Positions 26,135-34,825 of a stretch of 39,656 bases of DNA are shown one piece after another; position 1 is the first letter of the stretch, and every line of letters begins with the position of its first letter. The stretch is taken from positions 1-39,656 of the forward strand of contig JAEUKX010000093.1 of the NCBI GenBank assembly GCA_016794025.1, written 5' to 3'. The notes under the pieces were generated by a model. It worked only from the letters and a program-made list of their open reading frames with translations. It did not search any database and had not been told where the DNA came from. This stretch comes from Rhodospirillales bacterium (GTDB lineage: Bacteria > Pseudomonadota > Alphaproteobacteria > CACIAM-22H2). The position numbers were made by a program, and so were the translations under genes.

Positions 26135-26947
26135 ATGGCTGATTCGAGCGTACGCATCCTTCTCGTCGGTTGCGGGAAGATGGGCGGTGCCATGCTGCAG
26201 GGCTGGCGGCGCGAGAAGGGCCTCGGGCCCTTCGTGGCGGTCGAACCCGGCGGCGTGCCGGCCCTCGACGGGGCAGCCGACGTGCGTGTTGTGCCCGACG
26301 CCGGATCTATTCCCGCCGATTTCGTTCCCGATGTGGTCGTTTTCGCGACGAAGCCGCAGGTGATGGACAAGGTCGTGCCGCCCTATGCCCGTTTCGCGGG
26401 CCGGGCACTCTTCGTCTCCGTTGCGGCCGGCAAGACGATCGCGTTTTTCCGCCAGCATCTGGGGCCGTCCGCCGCCATCGTGCGCGCGATGCCCAATACG
26501 CCCGCCGCGGTCGGGCGCGGCATCACGGTCGGCTGCCCGACGGCCGACGTGACGCCGGCCCAGCGCGAACTTGCCGACACGCTGCTGCGCAGCGTCGGGG
26601 CAGTCGAATGGGTCGCCGACGAACCGCTGATCGACGCGGTCACGGCGGTTTCCGGTTCCGGTCCGGCCTATGTGTTCCTGCTGGCCGAAACGCTGGCCGC
26701 TGCGGGCGCCAAGGTCGGCCTTCCCGCCGAGCTTGCCACGAAGCTCGCCCGGGCCACCGTGGCCGGTGCGGGCGAACTGCTGCACCAGTCGCCCGAGACG
26801 GCCGAACAGCTGCGCAAGAACGTCACTTCGCCCAACGGGACGACGGCTGCGGCACTGGCCATCCTCATGGGGCCCGGCGGCTTCGCGGGTCTGCTCGAAA
26901 AGGCCGTCGCGGCGGCCGAAAACCGGTCCCGCGAGCTGGCCTCCTAG
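26135..26947 (+). CDS. proC: Pyrroline-5-carboxylate reductase
   Basis: 270 residues. Reduces P5C to L-proline with NAD(P)H. Rossmann motif LLVGCGKMGGAML (9-21), VFATKPQ, the AMPNTPAAVGRGITVG block, and the C-terminal dimerisation/P5C-binding signature DAVTAVSGSGPAYVFLLAE, followed by TSPNGTTAAALA. Length is standard. It follows the ybjN-like gene by 12 nt and is followed by a likely terminator at 26990-27035. Confidence 0.96.
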   Translation: MADSSVRILLVGCGKMGGAMLQGWRREKGLGPFVAVEPGGVPALDGAADVRVVPDAGSIPADFVPDVVVFATKPQVMDKVVPPYARFAGRALFVSVAAGKTIAFFRQHLGPSAAIVRAMPNTPAAVGRGITVGCPTADVTPAQRELADTLLRSVGAVEWVADEPLIDAVTAVSGSGPAYVFLLAETLAAAGAKVGLPAELATKLARATVAGAGELLHQSPETAEQLRKNVTSPNGTTAAALAILMGPGGFAGLLEKAVAAAENRSRELAS

Positions 26948-26989
26948 CCGGTAGACAGACCCCTCCGACGCTGTTATTTTCCGCGCCTT

Positions 26990-27035
26990 CCTGCGGTCCG
27001 GGGGGATTTCCGGAGGCCGCAGGAATTGCGTTTTT
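26990..27035 (+). terminator. Probable Rho-independent terminator after proC
   Basis: CCTGCGG-TCCGG pairs with CCGGA-GGCCGCAGG (12 bp with a 2-nt bulge, 26990-27023), followed by a five-T run at 27031-27035, 43 nt after the proC stop. Confidence 0.6.
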
Positions 27036-27099
27036 GGACGTCGTTTCAAGATCTTGAGCCGGAATCCGCGAAGGGTCCCGGCAGCGGTGGGACCGGCCG

Positions 27100-28032
27100 A
27101 TGAAGATCCTCGCCTGCAATTCGAACCGCCCGCTCGCCGAGGCGGTGGGGACCTATCTCGATCTGCCGCTGACCAAGGCGAACATCCGGCGCTTCGCCGA
27201 TCAGGAAGTCTTCGTCGAGATTCTCGAGAACGTGCGCGGCGAGGACATGTTCGTTGTCCAGTCGACGAGCTTCCCCGCGAACGACCACCTGATGGAACTG
27301 CTCGTGTCGATCGATGCGCTTCGCCGCAGTTCGGCCAAGCGGATCACGGCGGTGCTGCCCTACTACGGCTACGCGCGCCAGGACCGCAAATCCGGCCCCC
27401 GCACGCCGATCTCCGCGAAGCTGGTGGCAAACCTCATCACGCAGGCGGGCGCCGACCGCGTCGTGACGATCGACCTGCATGCCGGCCAGATCCAGGGCTT
27501 CTTCGACATTCCGCTCGACAACCTGTTCACCGCGCCGACCTTCGTGCGCGACATGCGCGAGCGCTTCAACGGCGCCGACCTCGTGATGGTGAGCCCCGAC
27601 GTGGGCGGCGTGGTGCGCGCGCGCGCGATCGCCAAGCGGCTCGAAGCCGACCTCGCGATCATCGACAAGCGGCGCGAGCGCGCGGGCGTGTCGGAAGTCA
27701 TGAACATCATCGGCGACGTCAAGGGCCGCACCTGCGTGCTCATCGACGACATCGTGGACAGCGCCGGAACGCTTTGCAACGCCGCGCAGGCGCTGATGGA
27801 CGAAGGCGCCAAGGAAGTCTGGGCCTATGTCGTGCACGGCGTTCTATCGGGCGGCGCCGTCCAGCGCGTGACGGCCTCGCCGCTCAAGGAGCTCGTCCTC
27901 ACCGATTCCATTCTGGCGACCGACGCCGTGAAGGCCGCCACCAACATCCGCCAGGTGCCCATCGCCCCGCTTCTTGCCGAGGCGATGCGGCGCATCAGCG
28001 AAGACCGTTCGGTTTCGAGCCTGTTCGACTGA
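27100..28032 (+). CDS. prs: Ribose-phosphate pyrophosphokinase
   Basis: 310 residues. Makes PRPP from ribose 5-phosphate and ATP for purine, pyrimidine, histidine and NAD synthesis. Seen: the N-terminal [15 protein letters not shown], the flexible loop [20 protein letters not shown], the metal-binding [16 protein letters not shown], and the PRPP signature [14 protein letters not shown] at about residues 213-226. Class I, phosphate-dependent type. A 12-bp perfect palindrome (TCAAGATCTTGA, 27046-27057) sits in the 5' region. GGTGGGA precedes the ATG. Confidence 0.97.
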   Translation: MKILACNSNRPLAEAVGTYLDLPLTKANIRRFADQEVFVEILENVRGEDMFVVQSTSFPANDHLMELLVSIDALRRSSAKRITAVLPYYGYARQDRKSGPRTPISAKLVANLITQAGADRVVTIDLHAGQIQGFFDIPLDNLFTAPTFVRDMRERFNGADLVMVSPDVGGVVRARAIAKRLEADLAIIDKRRERAGVSEVMNIIGDVKGRTCVLIDDIVDSAGTLCNAAQALMDEGAKEVWAYVVHGVLSGGAVQRVTASPLKELVLTDSILATDAVKAATNIRQVPIAPLLAEAMRRISEDRSVSSLFD

Positions 28033-28108
28033 CAGGACGCGAACCGACACCGCCGTTGCGGCACCCCTGGAGGCCGGCGGCGGATCACCCGAGAAGGAGA
28101 ACGACCAA

Positions 28109-28849
28109 ATGACGACTGCAAACAAGCTCGCGGCCACCGCGAGAGAGCGGGCTGGGAAAGGGGCCGCCCGCGCCACACGTCGCGACGGCCGCGTGCCGGG
28201 CGTGATCTATGGCGACAAGGCGACCCCGACCCTCATCTCGCTCGACCCGCGCGACGTGATGCGCGAAGCCTCGAAGGCCGGGTTCTTCACCCGGCTCTAC
28301 GACATCGAGGTGGGCGGCAAGACGCACCGCGTCCTGCCGCGCGACATCCAGTTCCACCCGGTCAGCGACAAGCCCGAGCACATCGACTTCCAGCGCGTGG
28401 GCGCTTCCACGCGCGTGCGCGTCGAAGTGCCGGTCAAGCTCGAGAACGCCGAGAAGTCGCCGGGCATCAAGCGCGGCGGCGTCGTCAATCTCGTGCGCCA
28501 CGAGATCGAGCTGTGGGCCAGTCCCGGCAGCATCCCGTCCCGCATCGTCATCGACATGTCGGGCCTGGACATCGGCGACTCGGTCCACATCAACTCGATC
28601 AAGCTGCCCGACGGCGTGAAGCCGACCATCGCGCGCAACTTCACCGTCGTGGCACTGCGCGCCCCGTCGGTCCAGAAGGCCGAAGAGGAGAAGCCCGCGG
28701 AAGCGGCGGCAGCAGCCGCACCGGCTGCGGGTGGCGACGCCAAGGCCGCGGCTCCGGCCGCCGCCGGCGCCAAGCCGGGCGACGCCAAGGCGGGCGATGC
28801 CAAGGCCGCGGCTCCCGCCGCGGCGGCAAAGCCGGCCGCCAAGAAGTAA
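28109..28849 (+). CDS. rplY: 50S ribosomal protein L25/general stress protein Ctc
   Basis: 246 residues, the long (TL5/Ctc) form that binds 5S rRNA. The L25 domain (about 1-95) includes LAATARERAGKGAARATRRDGRVPGVIYG. The C-terminal beta domain (about 96-185) includes VPVKLENAEKSPGIKRGGVVN and IVIDMSGLDIGDSVHINSIKLP. A low-complexity Ala/Lys/Pro/Gly tail follows (about 190-246). The tail DNA contains two near-identical 23-bp direct repeats (28733-28755 and 28793-28815, one mismatch). AGAAGGAGA precedes the ATG. Upstream of pth in the conserved prs-rplY-pth-ychF order. Confidence 0.96.
   Translation: MTTANKLAATARERAGKGAARATRRDGRVPGVIYGDKATPTLISLDPRDVMREASKAGFFTRLYDIEVGGKTHRVLPRDIQFHPVSDKPEHIDFQRVGASTRVRVEVPVKLENAEKSPGIKRGGVVNLVRHEIELWASPGSIPSRIVIDMSGLDIGDSVHINSIKLPDGVKPTIARNFTVVALRAPSVQKAEEEKPAEAAAAAAPAAGGDAKAAAPAAAGAKPGDAKAGDAKAAAPAAAAKPAAKK
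28733..28815 (+). repeat. Direct repeats in the rplY tail
   Basis: Two 23-bp copies, GGCGAYGCCAAGGCCGCGG plus CTCC, start 60 bp apart and keep the reading frame. They encode the GDAKAAAP units of the L25 tail, so copy number could change by in-frame slippage. Confidence 0.7.
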
Positions 28850-28885
28850 GGCGGACGCGCGCGCGAACGTATCGGGGCCCGGGCC

Positions 28886-29485
28886 ATGAAGCTCCTCGTC
28901 GGGCTTGGCAACCCGGGCCCCGAATACGATTCCAACCGCCACAATGTCGGGTTCATGGCCGTCGACCGCATCGCCCAGCGCTGGCGGTTCGGGCCCTGGA
29001 AGAAGCGGCTTGGCGGACTGACCGCCGAAGGCGACATCGTCGGCCACCGGATCGTCGCGCTGAAGCCCCTCACCTACATGAACGAGTCGGGTCGCTCGGT
29101 GGGCGAGGCCGGCCGGTTCCTGAAGATCGCACCGGCCGACATCTTCGTGCTGCACGACGAGTTGGACCTTCCCCCCGGCAAGATCCGCACGAAGACGGGC
29201 GGCGGGCACGGCGGCCACAACGGGCTTCGGTCGATCGACGCGCATCTGGGCACGAAGGACTATCGGCGGCTGCGCATCGGCATCGGCCATCCCGGCGACA
29301 AGGCGATGGTGTCCGATTTCGTGCTGCACGATTTCGGCAAGGGCGACCGGCTCTGGCTGGCCCCGCTTCTCGAGGCCATCGCCGAATCTCTCCCGACCTT
29401 CCTCGACGGCAACGAGGCGGGTTTCATGAACAAGGTGGTGCGGCTGACCGCACCGCCCAAACCGGACGCACCCAAGCAGGACTGA
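28886..29485 (+). CDS. pth: Peptidyl-tRNA hydrolase
   Basis: 199 residues. Releases tRNA from prematurely dropped peptidyl-tRNA. Signature VGLGNPGPEYDSNRHNVGF with catalytic His19, LTYMNESGRSV with the conserved Asn, HDELDLPPGKIRTKTGGGHGGHNG, and a C-terminal lid helix region with LPTFLDGNEAGFMNKV. The ATG is 36 nt after rplY and ychF begins 13 nt after its stop. Confidence 0.97.
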   Translation: MKLLVGLGNPGPEYDSNRHNVGFMAVDRIAQRWRFGPWKKRLGGLTAEGDIVGHRIVALKPLTYMNESGRSVGEAGRFLKIAPADIFVLHDELDLPPGKIRTKTGGGHGGHNGLRSIDAHLGTKDYRRLRIGIGHPGDKAMVSDFVLHDFGKGDRLWLAPLLEAIAESLPTFLDGNEAGFMNKVVRLTAPPKPDAPKQD

Positions 29486-29498
29486 AGGACGAATCGAA

Positions 29499-30599
29499 AT
29501 GGGTTTCCGCTGCGGCATCGTGGGCCTGCCGAATGTCGGCAAGTCGACCCTCTTCAACGCGCTGACGGCCACGGCCGCCGCGGCTGCGGCGAACTATCCG
29601 TTCTGCACCATCGAGCCCAATGTGGGCCGCGTGCCCGTGCCCGACGCGCGGCTCGACAAGCTTGCCGAGCTGGGCAAGTCCCAGCGCGTGGTGCCCACGC
29701 AGCTCGAGTTCGTCGACATCGCCGGTCTCGTGCGGGGCGCTTCGAAGGGCGAAGGGCTCGGCAACCAGTTCCTCGGCCATATCCGCGAGGTCGACGCGAT
29801 CGCGCACGTGCTGCGCTGCTTCGAGAACGGCGACATCGTGCATGTCGAGGGTTCGATCGATCCGATCCGCGATGCCGAGACCGTCGAGACCGAGCTGATG
29901 CTCGCGGACATGGACAGCCTCGAGAAGCGCCTGCCGAACCTGCAGAAGAAGGCCAAGACCGGCGACAAGGAGGCGAAGGCGCAGATCGACGTGATCGAGC
30001 CGATCCTTTCGGCCCTGCGCGAGGGCAAGGCCGCACGCACCTTCAAGCCGACGGCCGAGCAGCGCGAGACGGTTCGCCAGCTCCAGCTCCTCACGTCCAA
30101 GCCCGTGCTTTATGTCTGCAACGTCGAGGAAGAAAGCGCCGACAAGGGCAACTCCCTTTCCGCGAAGGTCGCCGAGATGGCCAAGCGGCAGGGCGCTACG
30201 TCGGTCGTGATCTCGGCCGCCATCGAGGCGGAGATCAGCCAGCTTGCCTCGGCCGAGGAGCGCGCCGCGTTCCTCGAATCGCTGGGCCTCAAGGAGACCG
30301 GGCTCGCGCGCGTGATCCAGGCGGGCTATTCGCTGCTCGGCCTTTCGACTTTCTTCACCGTGGGGCCCAAGGAGGCGCGCGCCTGGACCGTGCATGCCGG
30401 CGCCAAGGCGCCGGAAGCCGCCGGCGTCATCCACACGGATTTCGAGCGCGGCTTCATCGCCGCCGAAACCATCGCCTTCGCCGACTACGTGGCCTGCGGC
30501 GGCGAACAGGGCGCCAAGGAAGCCGGCAAGGCCCGCACCGAAGGCCGCGACTACAAGGTGGCCGACGGCGACGTGTTCCTGTTCAGGTTCAACGTCTAG
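29499..30599 (+). CDS. ychF: Redox-regulated ATPase YchF (Obg-family, OLA1)
   Basis: 366 residues. P-loop protein of the Obg family that binds ribosomes and prefers ATP. G1 GLPNVGKSTLFNAL (about 8-21), NYPFCTIEPN (switch I), DIAGLVRGAS (G3). The G4 position reads NVEE, matching the NxxE variant that explains ATP rather than GTP use. A helical coiled-coil insertion (about 125-200) and a C-terminal TGS domain (from about 275: FFTVGPKEARAWTVHAG) complete it. GAAGGA precedes the ATG. End of the rplY-pth-ychF run. Confidence 0.97.
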   Translation: MGFRCGIVGLPNVGKSTLFNALTATAAAAAANYPFCTIEPNVGRVPVPDARLDKLAELGKSQRVVPTQLEFVDIAGLVRGASKGEGLGNQFLGHIREVDAIAHVLRCFENGDIVHVEGSIDPIRDAETVETELMLADMDSLEKRLPNLQKKAKTGDKEAKAQIDVIEPILSALREGKAARTFKPTAEQRETVRQLQLLTSKPVLYVCNVEEESADKGNSLSAKVAEMAKRQGATSVVISAAIEAEISQLASAEERAAFLESLGLKETGLARVIQAGYSLLGLSTFFTVGPKEARAWTVHAGAKAPEAAGVIHTDFERGFIAAETIAFADYVACGGEQGAKEAGKARTEGRDYKVADGDVFLFRFNV

Positions 30600-30615
30600 A
30601 AATTTCCGATCCGGC

Positions 30616-30644
30616 TTGACAACCGGTCGATGCACCCGTTCAAC
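30616..30644 (+). promoter_or_regulatory. Candidate promoter of the lipoprotein-M48-lipoprotein module
   Basis: Perfect TTGACA at 30616-30621, a 17-bp spacer and TTCAAC at 30639-30644, directly after the ychF stop. Start near 30651 leaves about 29 nt with GGGGGCAAAGG before the GTG at 30680. Confidence 0.5.
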
Positions 30645-30679
30645 TTGCATCCAAGAAATTGGATCCGGGGGCAAAGGCT

Positions 30680-31378
30680 GTGCGATTCGTGAAGGGCGTT
30701 GTTGTCGTCGCCGCACTCATGCTGCTGTCGGCATGCGTCACTCAGCATCATCGTTTGGCTGAGAATCTTGCGCGCCCCGACGGGCGAGCCCCCAAAATCC
30801 TCGTACTTCCGGTCGATGCCGAACTTTCGGAGCTTTCGTTCGGCGGGGCCCCAACGACACGTCAGGATTGGACCATCGCGGCGCGCGACAACATGAACAA
30901 TTCGTTGCGCCAGATCTTCGCCGAGAAGACTCTGCCGGCCACGTTTCGGGATGTCGACGTCGCGACAAGCGACGATCAGGCGAAGCTCCTCCGCCTCCAC
31001 GCCGCGGTCGGCCAGTCGATCATGCGCCATCAGTATGATGGCCCGACGAGTCTGCCGACGAAGATCGGCAGCTTCGAATGGTCCCTCGGACCGACCGTCA
31101 GCGTATTGGCCGGCGACAGCCAAGCCGACTACATGCTCGCGATCTACGTCCGCGACAGCTATTCGAGCGCGAGCCGGGTCGCGGCGCAGGTGATCGCGGC
31201 GGCCATATTCGGCGTGGCGATTCAAGGGGGAGTCCAAGTCGGTTTTGCATCGCTTGTCGACATGCGCACCGGCGAGATCGTCTGGTTCAATCGCCTGATG
31301 CGGGGCGCTGGCGACTTGCGCACGGCAGGTCCGGCACGCGAATCGATCGAAATGCTCCTGGCGGGTCTTCCGCAGTGA
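30680..31378 (+). CDS. Predicted lipoprotein, unknown function
   Basis: 232 residues from the GTG at 30680, chosen for GGGGGCAAAGG just upstream (a TTG at 30659 is in frame). Signal peptide ends in lipobox LSAC with Cys19. The mature part starts with PKILVLPVDAELSELSFGG, a strand-rich opening seen in periplasmic lipoproteins that form complexes. A late hydrophobic stretch VAAQVIAAAIFGVAIQGGVQVGFASLVD is followed by MRTGEIVWFNRL. No family recognised with confidence. Base composition is somewhat less GC-rich than neighbours. The stop overlaps the GTG of the M48 protease (GTGA), so the two are coupled. Confidence 0.78.
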   Translation: MRFVKGVVVVAALMLLSACVTQHHRLAENLARPDGRAPKILVLPVDAELSELSFGGAPTTRQDWTIAARDNMNNSLRQIFAEKTLPATFRDVDVATSDDQAKLLRLHAAVGQSIMRHQYDGPTSLPTKIGSFEWSLGPTVSVLAGDSQADYMLAIYVRDSYSSASRVAAQVIAAAIFGVAIQGGVQVGFASLVDMRTGEIVWFNRLMRGAGDLRTAGPARESIEMLLAGLPQ

Positions 31379-32583
31379 ACCTCGCGCGCCGCGCCTTTTT
31401 GGCGGGCGGCTGTGCATTCTGCGCGCTTGGCACCGTCGCATGCACACCTGTCGACAACTCCGGACAGCGCCCCACGACGGGGATCGACGGCCGCACGGAT
31501 CTATCGGCACGCAATCTGCCCGGCATGCGAACCGGAGCGACGGACGACGACGACGACGGCTTGCGCGGATCCGTGGACAAGATCGAACGGCAGATCAAGA
31601 CGTCGCGCTCGCTCGTCCGCGACCCGGCGGTAAATGCATATCTGAAGGATCTCGTCGGCCGGCTGGCCGGGGACTACGCGCCGGACATTCGCCCCTATCT
31701 GCTTCGCGTGCCCGACTTCAACGCCGGTCAGTACCCCAACGGGATGATGCAGATCTGGTCCGGCTTGCTGCTGCGCTGCACGGACGAGGCGCAACTGGCC
31801 GCGGTGCTCGGACATGAAATAGGCCACTATCTTCGCGCCCATTCGCGCGAGCAGCTTCGCAGCCGGCGACAGATGGTGGATGCTTCGCAGATCCTGGCGA
31901 TGATCTTCGGTGCCGCCGGCGCACCGCAGGCAGCAGACCTGACGAGCTTGATGCTGACGGCCGCATTTTTCAGCTACGGCCGCGACCAGGAGCGCGAGGC
32001 CGACGAGATCGGCATCCGGCGTCTGGCCGAAATCGGGCTCGATCCCTTGGCCGCGTCCGGCAACTGGGACAATATTCTGGCGGAGATCAAGGCGCTCGGC
32101 ATCGACCCCAGCTCGTCCGTCGTTTTCGCGACCCACCCGGATAGCGCCGAACGTGCTTCGACACTCCGGGCCCGTGCGCGGGAGCTTCCCGCCGGCGCGA
32201 GGCACGCGCAGGAGTATGCGCGCGCGATCGCCGCGATCCGCCCGTTCCTGTTCGACGACCAGATCCGCAAGGGTCAGCACGCCGCGACAATTCTGATCGC
32301 CGGGCGCTGGCTCGAGGCCAACCCGAACGACGGCCTTGCACGCTACGCCAAAGGAGAATCCTACCGCCTGCGCGCCAAGGACGGCGACGAGGAGGCCGCA
32401 ATCGAAGCGCTGGCCGCGGCTCTCGAGGCCGACGGAACGCCGCCGACCGCCTGGCGCTCGCTTGGCTCGATCCGGCGCAAGCGCGGCGAGACGGCCGAGG
32501 CAAACACGCTCTTCCGCGAATATCTGCGGCGCCAGCCCAACGCCCCGGATCGCGATCTCATCCGACGCAGCATAACGAGTTGA
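31375..32583 (+). CDS. M48-family metalloprotease, Tat-type lipoprotein with C-terminal helical repeats
   Basis: 402 residues. The N terminus has twin Arg (LARRAFLAGG, Arg5-Arg6), a hydrophobic core and a lipobox GTVAC with Cys23, which indicates Tat export and lipidation. After an acidic DDDDD run (57-61) comes a zincin domain: HEIGH at 147-151 supplies His147, Glu148 and His151, and Glu206 in DQEREADEIG is the third zinc ligand of the M48 pattern. From about 285 the chain is helical and TPR-like (AGRWLEANPNDGLARYAKG, RSLGSIRRKRGETAEANTLFREYL). It resembles BepA/LoiP-type envelope proteases. GTG start overlaps the upstream lipoprotein stop; the next lipoprotein gene starts 3 nt downstream. 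Confidence 0.9.
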   Translation: MNLARRAFLAGGCAFCALGTVACTPVDNSGQRPTTGIDGRTDLSARNLPGMRTGATDDDDDGLRGSVDKIERQIKTSRSLVRDPAVNAYLKDLVGRLAGDYAPDIRPYLLRVPDFNAGQYPNGMMQIWSGLLLRCTDEAQLAAVLGHEIGHYLRAHSREQLRSRRQMVDASQILAMIFGAAGAPQAADLTSLMLTAAFFSYGRDQEREADEIGIRRLAEIGLDPLAASGNWDNILAEIKALGIDPSSSVVFATHPDSAERASTLRARARELPAGARHAQEYARAIAAIRPFLFDDQIRKGQHAATILIAGRWLEANPNDGLARYAKGESYRLRAKDGDEEAAIEALAAALEADGTPPTAWRSLGSIRRKRGETAEANTLFREYLRRQPNAPDRDLIRRSITS

Positions 32584-32586
32584 CCG

Positions 32587-33213
32587 ATGCGCAAGATGTT
32601 CCGAACCCTAACGATCGCCATTGCCGTACTGACGCTCTCCGGCTGCGCCGCCTATTCGGCGCTCGAACCGAAAAGCACCGATGTGGGACAGCGTCTGGCT
32701 CTGACACCCGACCGCACATGGAGCCGTGCCAGTGCCCAGGTCCAGTCGGACTGGGCCGAAGTGTGGACGATCGACGGTCCGCTGCTCAATTCGTTCCGCG
32801 TCGCGGCCGGGATCGAAAGCGGCAAGCCGCTGGTGGCGCGCCGTGGCGAAGCGGCCAAGGCGCTGCCGGTGTTCCGCAAGGGAATGGCGCTCGAGGACAT
32901 GGTCGATCTCGTGCAGAGCACCCTCGCGAACACAGCCGGTGCCAAGGATTTCGTTCCGATCAGCGTTCGGCCGGAGAAGGTCGCAGGGCAGGACGCGGTC
33001 GCGTTCGAGTTCACGTACGGCACCGGCACGGCCGGGAGTTCGATCGAGACGGACCGGCGCGCGCTGGGAACGGCGTTCGAGGCCGACGGGCGGCTTTACG
33101 TGCTGCTGTTCGAGGCGGCCGAGGTCCATTATTTCGAGAAGCTGCGGCCCGCCGCGGAGGCGATCATCCGGTCCGCGCGTCTGACGGGGGGCGGTACGGC
33201 CGGAAAGTCCTGA
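32587..33213 (+). CDS. Predicted lipoprotein, unknown function
   Basis: 208 residues. Signal peptide MRKMFRTLTIAIAVLTLSGC with lipobox LSGC and Cys20. The mature domain is mixed alpha/beta: WAEVWTIDGPLLNSFRVAAGI, a helix KGMALEDMVDLVQSTLAN, then strands VPISVRPEKVAGQDAVAFEFTYG and RLYVLLFEAAEVHYFEKLRP. This pattern resembles small envelope lipoproteins of unknown role in Alphaproteobacteria. It begins 3 nt after the M48 protease stop, so the three genes at 30680-33213 form one unit. Confidence 0.8.
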   Translation: MRKMFRTLTIAIAVLTLSGCAAYSALEPKSTDVGQRLALTPDRTWSRASAQVQSDWAEVWTIDGPLLNSFRVAAGIESGKPLVARRGEAAKALPVFRKGMALEDMVDLVQSTLANTAGAKDFVPISVRPEKVAGQDAVAFEFTYGTGTAGSSIETDRRALGTAFEADGRLYVLLFEAAEVHYFEKLRPAAEAIIRSARLTGGGTAGKS

Positions 33214-33225
33214 ATTCGCAAACCC

Positions 33226-33255
33226 TTGCCCGACTCGGGGCCGGCCTTGCATAGT
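33226..33255 (+). promoter_or_regulatory. Candidate promoter of dienelactone-hydrolase-family gene
   Basis: TTGCCC at 33226-33231, an 18-bp spacer and CATAGT at 33250-33255, about 35 nt before the ATG. Moderate match only. Confidence 0.4.
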
Positions 33256-33289
33256 GTCTGCTGGACCCCGGATTTCGGCAGGGAGACGT

Positions 33290-33964
33290 ATGGGCCACCC
33301 CATCGAACTGACGGCGAGCGACGGACACACCTTCCAGGCGTGGCGGGCCGATCCGCCGGGCAAGCCGAAGGGCGGCATCGTCGTGGTGCAGGAGATCTTC
33401 GGGCTCAACGAGCACATGCGGAAGGTCACCGAGGGCTTCGGCTATGACGGCTATCTGGCGCTGTGCCCGGCGCTGTTCGACCGCGTGAAGCCGGGCATCG
33501 AGCTGGGCTACGGCGAGGAGGACGTCAAGCAGGGCCGCGAGATCCGCGCCAAGGTGCCGACCGAGCGCGCGCTTGCCGACATCGCGGCCTGCGCGCTGGC
33601 GCTGCAGCGCGCGGGCTGCATCAAGATCGCGGTCGTGGGCTATTGCTGGGGCGGCACGCTGGCGTGGCTTTCGGCCACGCGCATCACGGGCCTCAACGCG
33701 GCGATTTCCTATTACGGCGGAGGCGTGGCCCAGCACGTGGAGGAGACCGCGCGCTGCCCGGTGCTGTTCCATTTCGGCGAGACCGACCATTCGATCCCGA
33801 TGTCGGACGTCGAGAAGGTCGGCCGCCTGCAGCCGGACACGGACCTGTTCGTGTACCCGGCCGGGCACGGCTTCGCCTGCGATGCGCGCGCCTCGTACGA
33901 CAAGCCGTCGGCCGACAAGGCGCGCGAGCGCACGCGCGAGTTCCTGCGCCGCCACGCAGGGTAA
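33290..33964 (+). CDS. Dienelactone hydrolase family protein
   Basis: 224-residue cytoplasmic alpha/beta hydrolase. The Cys-type catalytic triad of dienelactone hydrolases is visible: Cys119 in GYCWGG, Asp166 in GETDHSIP and His193 in AGHGFAC, with Glu36 in VQEIFGLN as the residue that restrains the Cys. Known members open dienelactones in chlorocatechol catabolism, but many relatives are general carboxyl-ester hydrolases, and no catechol genes are nearby. Start at MGHPIEL, preceded by GGGAGA; an upstream in-frame ATG at 33254 overlaps the putative promoter. Convergent with the VOC gene (6 nt between stops). Confidence 0.9.
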   Translation: MGHPIELTASDGHTFQAWRADPPGKPKGGIVVVQEIFGLNEHMRKVTEGFGYDGYLALCPALFDRVKPGIELGYGEEDVKQGREIRAKVPTERALADIAACALALQRAGCIKIAVVGYCWGGTLAWLSATRITGLNAAISYYGGGVAQHVEETARCPVLFHFGETDHSIPMSDVEKVGRLQPDTDLFVYPAGHGFACDARASYDKPSADKARERTREFLRRHAG

Positions 33965-33970
33965 AGAGCG

Positions 33971-34825
33971 CTAACCTTCCACGAACGACAGCGCGAGCCC
34001 GCCGGCCGCTTCCGGCGGCAGGTGCACCGCCCCGCCGCGGTCGCGGTCGAACGCGACTCCGCCCTGCTTGAGCGCTGCCGCGCACGCGGCAAGCGAGCGC
34101 ACGGCGAGCGTCATGCCGGCAAGGCCGGGGCGCACGTCCTCGTCCGGGCCGATGGCGGGATGCAGGAACGTCATGTCGGCGGGCCTTGCGAACAGCACGA
34201 GGCCGGCCCCCCTGCCCCAGCGCACGGCAAGCGTCTCGTCGGTCGAAACGGCCGAGCCGAGGCCGAAGATGCGCTCGTAGGGGTCGGCCAGCGCCAGCGG
34301 ATCGTCGACCACGCAGGTGAGGCTCGATATCCCGTAGACAGTATTGGCGTGCGAGACCCATTCCGGCCGCCACACGAGCTCGCGCGACAGGTGCTGCGTG
34401 AGGAAGGGCCGGAGCCCGCCGGGAAACGGCGTTTCCGGCATGGCCAGCGCGAAGCGCGGCTCGACGGCGCCGCCGGGCAGCTCGAGCAGCCGGCCGAGAT
34501 CGCGCCGGGCCATCTTCTGCCCGCGCGCGGCAAGCCAGGCCGCGGCCGCATCGGCGTCCGCGCAGGCCAGCGCGAAGCCGAGCAGCCCGTCGCCCCGCTT
34601 CGCCAGCATCTCGCCAAGCCCGTTGTCGAACCCGGCGGGATCGATCATGCCCAGCAGCTCGACATAGTCGCGCTCGAACATCAGGCAGTAGTTGCCCGTC
34701 CCCCAGCCCTTGTGGCGGCCGCGCGGCGTGGGCGTGAAGCCGAGCCGCGCCCACAGCGCGCGGGCCGCTTCGAGATCGCCCGTGCCCACGATGACGTGGT
34801 CGATGCCGTCGACGGGCCCGATCAT
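33971..34825 (-). CDS. VOC-superfamily (glyoxalase-like) protein
   Basis: 284 residues. Two vicinal-oxygen-chelate-like modules: the first begins IDHVIVGTGDLEAARALWARLGF (about 8-30) with GTGNYCLMFERDYVELLGM, the second begins around SSLTCVVDDPLALADPYERIFGLG. Matches the Glyoxalase_3-type pattern. Putative metal ligands His10 and Glu56 are seen in the first module. Substrate unknown. The ATG overlaps the stop of the upstream ABM-domain gene (ATGA), so the two are coupled and sit opposite the LysR gene. Confidence 0.85.
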   Translation of the reverse strand: MIGPVDGIDHVIVGTGDLEAARALWARLGFTPTPRGRHKGWGTGNYCLMFERDYVELLGMIDPAGFDNGLGEMLAKRGDGLLGFALACADADAAAAWLAARGQKMARRDLGRLLELPGGAVEPRFALAMPETPFPGGLRPFLTQHLSRELVWRPEWVSHANTVYGISSLTCVVDDPLALADPYERIFGLGSAVSTDETLAVRWGRGAGLVLFARPADMTFLHPAIGPDEDVRPGLAGMTLAVRSLAACAAALKQGGVAFDRDRGGAVHLPPEAAGGLALSFVEG

